From Sipunculus nudus (taxonomy: Eukaryota; Annelida; Sipuncula; Golfingiida; Sipunculidae): 64,000 nucleotides of DNA. The stretch lies in contig CM049322.1 of NCBI GenBank assembly GCA_026874595.1, forward strand, positions 22,107,400 through 22,171,399, written 5' to 3'. Both the position numbers and the translations under genes were made by a program. The number at the start of each line of letters is the position of its first letter. Position 1 is the stretch's first letter. Below are positions 60,601 through 64,000 of the stretch, one piece after another. A model generated the notes under the pieces. The model was not told the origin of the DNA. It searched no databases and worked only from the letters and a program-made list of their open reading frames with translations.

Positions 60601-61326
60601 ATGCATTTAAAAATCAATAATATGCAAAAAAATCACCTCTGTAAGAGATAACATTATGATGCAATATTTCATAATTTGTTTTGGTACGCCTTGGATACTC
60701 ACTTGTTTTATAATCAATAGAAAACCCAGTTCTGTTATTGCTGCTATCAGTTGTAAAGAAGACAGTCATAAAGTTGTTGTAGCTGTGTAACAGCGTCCCC
60801 TCACTCTCCCGCCCACAGTAAACCCTGCTTGTATACCAGGGGTTAGTCACTGAACCTAAGTAAAAAAATATTCCTGACTGAATTCACCAACAAATAAAAC
60901 TTATTAGTATGCATTGAAAGCTCTCAATCACTTTTATGTGCGCTACATATTCAATTCATTTTGTTTATTACTTAAAGTCTTTGTGATCCTTACGGTGAAT
61001 ATTTCAGCCGTGACATTAAAACAAATTCAAATTTGAAGATTTTATGAAAATAAAATCCCATGCCGATATTTATCTCAAACTTCAAGAATGGGTCAACAAA
61101 TAGCAAGTAAACGAGTTGGACATCTTACCGTTATAGACTGCTATTCTGTCATACTGACAACTTGTATGAGGTTCAAGGTCGACGTGGGTGAGGTTGATTT
61201 GCACGCGGTAACCTATGGCTGACTGCAGGGTCCAGCGGCAGTTGAGGTCCGGGGCGTACCCCGCGGGGTATCCAGGCGATGTGAAGGTCTGCGGAGAGTC
61301 AGCCACGATCAGATCACCGCCACAGC
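31254..61326 (-). CDS. Gene model: cubilin-like multi-CUB protein, C-terminal 14 CUB domains; 28 exons, 5' part outside window
   Basis: Twenty-eight minus-strand exons join in frame (4940 nt = 2 + 1646 codons with TGA), giving about 1645 residues of consecutive CUB domains and nothing else, ending with the last CUB. Each domain is about 110 residues, starting Cys-Gly-Gly, with the SPxYPxxYP and C-x-W motifs in the first exon and YCG, F-x-(S/T)-D and GF in the second. This layout and the C-terminal stop directly after a CUB match the tail of cubilin, a peripheral membrane endocytic receptor in animals, but other multi-CUB proteins cannot be excluded because the N-terminal EGF part is not seen. 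The Ca-binding acidic set (Glu and Asp around the third Cys, Asp in the second half) is complete in CUBs 1, 3, 7, 9, 10, 11 and 13 of this window and incomplete in the others. Introns hold a 278-bp satellite, a SINE, a MITE and splice-site-derived arrays. One intron uses a GC donor. Confidence 0.88.
31848..32092 (-). CDS. Cubilin-like exon 27: CUB 14 first part
   Basis: Acceptor ttcatctcag, donor GGCACG|gtaaga; phase 1 to phase 0. [54 protein letters not shown]. This exon runs past the YCG motif, unlike the others. Third-Cys region reads TTCLNNY, lacking the calcium-site Asp. Confidence 0.87.
32098..32250. repeat. Trinucleotide repeat tract (AAT, GAA, ATA, ATC)
   Basis: Mixed AAT, AAG and ATC repeats beginning 6 bp outside exon 27 on the intron side. 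Gives a false reading-frame extension of exon 27. Confidence 0.9.
32346..32430. repeat. Short GTTCCCAGGCGAT repeat, 4 copies
   Basis: CTCGTTCCCAGGCGATA-like units of about 20-25 bp. Confidence 0.75.
32608..32626. repeat. Poly-G run
   Basis: About 18 consecutive G in intronic sequence. Poly-C runs also at 32808-32820, 35693-35706 and 39464-39485. Confidence 0.9.
33238..33297. repeat. (TA)n microsatellite
   Basis: Interrupted TA tract. Similar tracts: 35417-35467, 36439-36480, 48730-48771, 56878-56931 and 57553-57607, all in cubilin-like gene introns. Confidence 0.92.
33747..33912 (-). CDS. Cubilin-like exon 26: CUB 13 second half
   Basis: Acceptor gattttttcag, donor GAACAAG|gtatgg; phase 0 to phase 1. 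[36 protein letters not shown]. Confidence 0.86.
34767..34948 (-). CDS. Cubilin-like exon 25: CUB 13 first half
   Basis: Acceptor ttgttaccag, donor CTGAAG|gtaagt; phase 1 to phase 0. [48 protein letters not shown]. Lacks the Gly-Gly after the first Cys and the Trp of C-x-W. Confidence 0.85.
35773..35914 (-). CDS. Cubilin-like exon 24: CUB 12 second half
   Basis: Acceptor ttaccttcag, donor TAGCAT|gtaagt; phase 0 to phase 1. [35 protein letters not shown]. The usual CG is CD. Confidence 0.86.
36592..36800 (-). CDS. Cubilin-like exon 23: CUB 12 first half
   Basis: Acceptor tattttgaag, donor CCGCTG|gtcagt; phase 1 to phase 0. [49 protein letters not shown]. Locally GC-rich compared with the introns. 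Confidence 0.87.
37319..37481 (-). CDS. Cubilin-like exon 22: CUB 11 second half
   Basis: Acceptor tgtttcacag, donor GGACG|gtgagt; phase 0 to phase 1. [36 protein letters not shown]. Confidence 0.87.
37982..38050 (+). repeat. TTTTTAGCTCAG repeat head, second copy
   Basis: TTTTTAGCTCAGATGACTG, then AGTCATCTGAGCTATAGCGA and TTTGTCCGTGGTG. Matches 17917-18000. Confidence 0.7.
39110..39309 (-). CDS. Cubilin-like exon 21: CUB 11 first half
   Basis: Acceptor ccttttccag, donor CTTGAA|gtatgt; phase 1 to phase 0. [50 protein letters not shown]. Confidence 0.86.
40149..40369 (-). CDS. Cubilin-like exon 20: CUB 10 second part
   Basis: Acceptor tgggacacag, donor ATTCG|gtgagt; phase 2 to phase 1. [47 protein letters not shown]. 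Calcium-site residues complete. Confidence 0.87.
40904..41030 (-). CDS. Cubilin-like exon 19: CUB 10 first half
   Basis: Acceptor tatatttcag, donor CTGAA|gtatga; phase 1 to phase 2. [36 protein letters not shown]. Confidence 0.82.
41226..41395. mobile_element. 170-bp MITE with TIRs and TA flanks
   Basis: Left end CAGTAAAATTTCACCC and right end (reverse complement) CAGCAAAACCTTGAAATTAC, each flanked by TA. Too small to code. Tc1/mariner-type by flank; family not identified. Confidence 0.6.
41493..41684 (-). CDS. Cubilin-like exon 18: CUB 9 second half
   Basis: Acceptor taatattttag, donor CTACAG|gtaaac; phase 1 to phase 1. [48 protein letters not shown]. Separated from exon 17 by a 2.9-kb intron. 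Confidence 0.87.
41685..44591. other. Large intron between cubilin-like exons 17 and 18
   Basis: Holds an unrecognised 163-codon plus-strand ORF (42643-43134) and, at 43560-44530, a moderately GC-rich stretch with fragmentary minus-strand ORFs of up to 116 codons. These may be remnants of an inserted gene or element. No domain recognised. Confidence 0.4.
44592..44747 (-). CDS. Cubilin-like exon 17: CUB 9 first half
   Basis: Acceptor attgttgcag, donor GAGA|gtaagt; phase 1 to phase 1. [38 protein letters not shown]. The usual Trp of C-x-W is Tyr. Confidence 0.85.
45528..45690 (-). CDS. Cubilin-like exon 16: CUB 8 second half
   Basis: Acceptor ctgccttttag|CTGTTTGATT, donor CACCG|gtcagt; phase 0 to phase 1. 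[39 protein letters not shown]. The intron just upstream is a tandem array made of this acceptor and the first 10 exon bases. Confidence 0.84.
45691..45920 (-). repeat. About 29-bp minisatellite of exon 16 acceptors, 7-8 units
   Basis: On the minus strand, units read CTGTTTGACTCTGTGTTTAT then GCCTTCCAG. Going toward the exon, unit ends read cttacac, tctttcag, ccttccag, cttgccac, ccttccag, cttaccac and the real ccttttag. Three upstream units therefore keep a usable AG followed by CTGTTTGA or a close variant. Confidence 0.88.
46835..47019 (-). CDS. Cubilin-like exon 15: CUB 8 first half, GC donor
   Basis: Acceptor actacgttcag, donor GTACAG|gcatgt, a GC-AG intron; phase 1 to phase 0. [44 protein letters not shown]. 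The nearest GT (4 nt on) would give the wrong phase for exon 16. Confidence 0.8.
47971..48196 (-). CDS. Cubilin-like exon 14: CUB 7 remaining part
   Basis: Acceptor tccatgtag, donor CAGAAG|gtatga; phase 0 to phase 1. [48 protein letters not shown]. Calcium-site residues complete. The domain is split earlier than in the other CUBs. Confidence 0.87.
49177..49298 (-). CDS. Cubilin-like exon 13: CUB 7 first part
   Basis: Acceptor cttttctacag, donor ATGAAG|gttcta; phase 1 to phase 0. [36 protein letters not shown]. The donor is weak at +3 to +6, but ending here aligns [13 protein letters not shown] with other CUBs residue for residue, and the longer reading frame runs into a stop. Confidence 0.78.
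49482..49634 (-). CDS. Cubilin-like exon 12: CUB 6 second half
   Basis: Acceptor atgtattacag, donor TTCACAG|gtaggt; phase 1 to phase 1. [36 protein letters not shown]. The calcium-site Asp is Asn. Confidence 0.85.
50459..50683 (-). CDS. Cubilin-like exon 11: CUB 6 first half
   Basis: Acceptor caaattacag, donor AGAGAAG|gtaaca; phase 1 to phase 1. [45 protein letters not shown]. Longer than other first halves. The donor and about 10 flanking bases recur 59 bp downstream at 50400. Confidence 0.85.
50880..50945 (+). repeat. Decayed tRNA-derived SINE head
   Basis: GAGCTGAGGGGTAAAACGCT then AGGCTCTAGTGAG matches the A-box part of the SINE at 60172-60359 (GCTGAGTGGTAAAACGCTCG) in the opposite orientation. 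The B box is lost. Confidence 0.5.
51722..53960 (+). repeat. 278-bp satellite-like array, about 8 copies
   Basis: Spacing of equivalent points is 278 bp (for example 52426, 52704, 52982). Each unit has two copies of the perfect palindrome GGTGGCGCCACC (or GTGGCGCCAC), and the segments CAAAATTTCAGGTGGATAAG and CGGTTCCCGAGATATGAGC. Repeated 61-codon ORFs are by-products. Lies in the 4.3-kb intron between cubilin-like exons 10 and 11. A single related segment is at 54477-54500. Confidence 0.93.
54108..54156. repeat. 49-bp near-perfect palindrome
   Basis: Nested inverted repeat from caatgtgtc to gacacattg, with the core TCTAGACGTCTAGA present in perfect palindromic form and a second AGACGTCTAGAC copy. 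Only about four bases break the symmetry. Confidence 0.85.
55023..55191 (-). CDS. Cubilin-like exon 10: CUB 5 second half
   Basis: Acceptor tgttgttgcag, donor GCCG|gtgaga; phase 0 to phase 1. [37 protein letters not shown]. Confidence 0.87.
55196..55266. repeat. 23-bp repeat, 3 copies
   Basis: ACGTATCATCACCGTCAC-type units directly beside the acceptor of cubilin-like exon 10. Confidence 0.75.
55460..55647 (-). CDS. Cubilin-like exon 9: CUB 5 first half
   Basis: Acceptor atggttgcag, donor GTTGAG|gtaatg; phase 1 to phase 0. [44 protein letters not shown]. Confidence 0.87.
56107..56247 (-). CDS. Cubilin-like exon 8: CUB 4 second half
   Basis: Acceptor gttttgtag, donor CTGAAG|gtctgt (weak but phase-consistent); phase 1 to phase 1. 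[34 protein letters not shown]. The calcium-site Asp is Asn. A donor 12 nt further (CAG|gtgtca) would break the phase with exon 9. Confidence 0.8.
57033..57242 (-). CDS. Cubilin-like exon 7: CUB 4 first half
   Basis: Acceptor cacacggcag, donor CCACAG|gtgttt; phase 1 to phase 1. [51 protein letters not shown]. Confidence 0.86.
57861..58039 (-). CDS. Cubilin-like exon 6: CUB 3 second half
   Basis: Acceptor tttacttgtag, donor ATAG|gtaaca; phase 2 to phase 1. [46 protein letters not shown]. Calcium-site residues complete. Confidence 0.87.
58465..58607 (-). CDS. Cubilin-like exon 5: CUB 3 middle
   Basis: Acceptor atgatatcag, donor GACAA|gtaagt; phase 0 to phase 2. [38 protein letters not shown]. 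Continues CUB 3 from exon 4; has no Cys-Gly-Gly of its own, as expected. Confidence 0.83.
58885..59047 (-). repeat. 29-35-bp minisatellite of exon 4 donors
   Basis: On the minus strand ACAGATCAG|GTAGACAGGA recurs with donor GT at 59047 (real), 59018, 58989 and 58954, then a GC variant near 58919 and a degenerate GT copy near 58890. Confidence 0.88.
59048..59239 (-). CDS. Cubilin-like exon 4: CUB 2 second half plus start of CUB 3
   Basis: Acceptor ctttgacag, donor GATCAG|gtagac; phase 0 to phase 0. [39 protein letters not shown], then [12 protein letters not shown], the first residues of the next CUB. This exon is unusual because the domain boundary lies inside it. Its donor is copied in the intron downstream. 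Confidence 0.82.
59840..60027 (-). CDS. Cubilin-like exon 3: CUB 2 first half
   Basis: Acceptor gtctaaag, donor ATAGAG|gtaaat; phase 1 to phase 0. [40 protein letters not shown]. The usual Glu before the third Cys is not present. Confidence 0.85.
60172..60359 (-). mobile_element. tRNA-derived SINE
   Basis: Minus strand begins GCCTGGACAGCTGAGTGGTA (A box) and continues to CCCGGGTTCGATCCCCGG (B box), then CCGTCAAAGGCCGGTGG and TTCTCCGGATTCTCCGG. The last part resembles the conserved central domain of widespread metazoan SINEs as I remember it. Not a functional tRNA because no closed acceptor stem follows. Confidence 0.72.
60703..60855 (-). CDS. Cubilin-like exon 2: CUB 1 second half
   Basis: Acceptor tttacttag, donor ACAA|gtgagt; phase 1 to phase 1. 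[32 protein letters not shown] and the GF-x-x-x-Y ending are typical. Confidence 0.87.
61129..61326 (-). CDS. Cubilin-like exon 1 of 28 seen: CUB 1 first half
   Basis: Acceptor gtgtcag, donor AACG|gtaaga; phase 1 to phase 1. [41 protein letters not shown]. Glu and Asp of the calcium site are present. Phase 1 entry shows a further exon upstream, beyond the window or inside its last 2.7 kb. Confidence 0.87.
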
Positions 61327-62405
61327 CTGACACTGCACGTAATATAAATGTTTCATCATCAGACATTACATGTCACGGCATTTTAAATTAGGAAACATTG
61401 TCAAAATCATGTCGGATGAGGATAAATTTAAGCATCTTTTAGCAATGTGCTGGATCCGTACAAGATTTTGTACCAATTCTTTTTCACGAATGTTAAATAG
61501 TTTTATAAAGACTGTGGTTCTAGTAAATTATAGGTTCGGATGTCGTGTAAAGTAATCCACCGCCTCTTAAAAATACGGAAGGATGGATTTGTGAAGGTGA
61601 GGGAACACAACCAAATGGATTTGTGAGGTTGAGGGAAACCACCAAACGGGTATGTCAGGGTGAGGGGAAACAACCAAATAAATTTATTAAATATTTTGTC
61701 AATAAACGAAATATTGTTAAACAAATGCTTCAGTTCATTGAAGTGATGAGTTATTCTTTTGTCCTATCTCTGTGTTCTTTATTTTATACAGCAACCACTT
61801 CCCTGCCGCTTTGCTTTAAGAATATAGAAGTGTTTTAATTGTATTTGTCGAATGTGTAAAGATTTTGTAACTGTGACTCTAATTTAAATTGTGTTTGATG
61901 TTAATATTTCTTAAATATATTCATTGTTTGATCATAATGAGATAGGAAAACCTCATGTAAATTCAGGTATAATATGTTAAAGAGTTCTTTCAATGTAGTA
62001 GTTCTTATAATTCCATTGTTCCATGGATTCATTCTGTTGCCATTGACGCTATATATTTATTGACACAACGTTTCACAGCATTTCTATTTTCAGGATTCAA
62101 ATCATTAAAAGCCATGTATTTAATGCTGACTATGCTGCTGAGTGGGATAAAGTGCATTTAAAAAAAAGTGTTTTGAATTCACTTACTTAAGATTTTTAAT
62201 TTATTCAAGATTCAAACACTAATACATCGGATTGTTTTCACAAATTTCACTATTTAGGGTAACAAAGGAGACTTGACTTATGGCGATGATTTTTTTTTGC
62301 ATAAACCATTCGACCTTTCCTTTTTCATGAAAACGATGAGCTGAGAACATAAAAACTTCACCCTTGAGGCAGTTGTGCCCCACCTGGAACCACCACTGCA
62401 TTACC
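61327..62405. other. Upstream intron sequence of the cubilin-like gene
   Basis: AT-rich. Short GTGAGG-AACCACC repeats at 61590-61680. No CUB exon found on the minus strand. Confidence 0.5.
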
Positions 62406-64000
62406 CTGACTGGTGTATACATGGATGGTTAGAACTTGACGTGACTGGTGTTTACATGGATGGTCAGGGCTTGACGTGACTGGTGTTTACATGGATGGTC
62501 AGGGCTTACGTGACCGGTGTATACCTCGATGGTCAGGGCTTGACGTGACTGGTGTTTACCTGGAGGGTCAGGGCTTGACGTGACTGGTGTTTACATAGAT
62601 GGTCAGGGCTTGACGTGACTGGGGTTTACATGGATGGTCAGGGCTTGACGTGACTGGGGTATACATGGATGGTCAGGGCTTGACGTGACTGGTGTTAACA
62701 TGGAGGGTCAGAGCTTGACGTGACTGGTGTTAACATGGAGGGTCAGGGCTTGACGTGACTGGTGTTTACATGGAGGGTCAGGGCTTGACGTGACTGGTGT
62801 TTACATGGAGGGTCAAGGCTTGACGAGACTGGTGTTTACATGGATGGTCAGGGCTTGACGTGACTGGTGTTTACATGGATGGTCAGGGCTTGACGTGACT
62901 GGTGTTTACATGGATGGTCAGGGCTTGACGTGACTGGTGTTTACCTCGATGGTCAGCGCTTGACGTGACTGGTGTTTACCTCGATGGTCAGGGCTTGACG
63001 TGACTGGTGTTTACCTCGATGGTCAGGGCTTGACGTGACTGGTGTTTGCCTCGATGGTCAGGGCTTGACGTGACTGGTGTTTACCTCGATGGTCCGGGCT
63101 TGACGTGACTGGTGTTTACCTCGATGGTCAGGGCTTGACGTGACTGGTGTTTACCTCGATTGTCAGGGCTTGACGTGACTGGTGTTTACCTCGATGGTCA
63201 GGGCTTGACGTGACTGGTGTTTACCTCAATGGTCAGGGCTTGACGTGACTGGTGTTTACATGGATGGTCAGGGCTTGACGTGACTGGTGTTTACCTGTAT
63301 GGTCAGGGCTTGACGTGACTGGTGTTTACATGGATGGTCAGGGCTTGACATGACTGACGTTTACATGGATGGTCAGGGCTTGACGTGACTGGTGTTTACC
63401 TGGAGGGTCAGGGCTTGACGTGACTGGTGTTTACCTGGAGGGTCAGGGCTTGACGTGACTGGTGTTTACCTGGAGGGTCAGGGCTTGACGTGACTGGTGT
63501 TTACATGGATGGTCAGGGCTTGACGTGACTGGTGTTACATGGATGGTCAGGGCTTGATGTGACTGGTGTTTACATGGATGGTCAGGGCTTGACGTGACTG
63601 GTGTTTACTTCGATGGTCAGGGCTTGATGTGACTGGTGTTTACATCAATGGTCAGGGCTTGACGTGACTGGTGTTTACCTCGATGGTCAGGGCTTGATGT
63701 GACTGGTGTTACATGGATGATCAGGGCTTGACGTGACTGGTGTTTACCTCGATGATCAGGGCTTGACGTGACTGGTGTTAACCTCGATGGTCAGGGTGGA
63801 CGTGACTGGTGTTTACATGGATGGTCAGGGCCTGACGTGACTGGTGTTTACATGGATGGTCAGGGCTTGACGTGACTGGTGTTTACCTCTATGGTCAGGG
63901 CTTGATGTGACTGGTGTTACATGTATGGTCAGGGTTTGATGTGACTGGTGTTTACATGGATGGTCAGGGCTTGACGTGACTGGTGTTTACATGGAGGGTC
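62406..64000. repeat. 35-bp minisatellite, about 45 copies, running off the window
   Basis: Unit type TGACGTGACTGGTGTTTACA then TGGATGGTCAGGGCT. Two main variants (TTTACATGGATGG, TTTACCTCGATGG) are grouped in runs. On the minus strand the second variant reads CATCGAG|GTAAACACC. Confidence 0.96.

Overview
The window looks like a spliced, intron-rich, AT-rich genome of a marine invertebrate, most likely a lophotrochozoan (mollusc-like). The reasons are GT-AG introns, multi-exon secreted protein genes, a tRNA-derived SINE, a non-LTR reverse transcriptase scrap, TA-flanked TIR elements, and very many minisatellites. The species cannot be named from the sequence.

Layout. (1) 1-4134: non-coding flank with AT microsatellites and a decayed reverse transcriptase fragment. 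(2) 4135-29791, plus strand: ten exons of one secreted protein gene, 5' end not found. The ten exons join without a frame break into 480 complete codons including the stop. They encode a Ser/Lys/Gly-rich leader segment, two copies of a small cysteine domain (two exons each), and a trypsin-fold (S1) domain with an acidic tail. The S1 domain has Gly where the catalytic His should be, so it is probably a non-catalytic homologue. (3) 29792-31253: convergent intergenic spacer. (4) 31254-61326, minus strand: the last 28 exons of a large cubilin-like gene. They join without a frame break into 1646 complete codons including the stop and encode 14 consecutive CUB domains, normally two exons per domain. 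The 5' part lies beyond 64000. (5) 61327-64000: intron or upstream flank, ending inside a 35-bp minisatellite that runs off the window.

The most unusual feature is the relationship between minisatellites and splice sites. In both genes, on both strands, several tandem arrays have a repeat unit that contains the splice site of the neighbouring exon and sometimes the first or last coding bases. The clearest case is 9118-11157: about 51 copies at an exact 40-bp period, each carrying a polypyrimidine tract and AG, the last being the real acceptor of exon 3. Similar acceptor-derived arrays lie before exon 6 of the plus gene and before minus exon 16. Donor-derived arrays lie after plus exon 3, minus exon 4 and (two copies) minus exon 11. 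Intron 1 also holds a 21-bp array in two opposite arms of about 1.4-1.6 kb, which would fold as a very long hairpin in the pre-mRNA.

The two genes have no evident functional link beyond both encoding extracellular proteins. The long ORFs of 150-320 codons in 4850-7910 and most other ORFs are artefacts of 21-bp (7-codon) repeats or shadows of exons. Exon limits were set by reading splice sites and checking phase continuity; they were not tested against transcripts.
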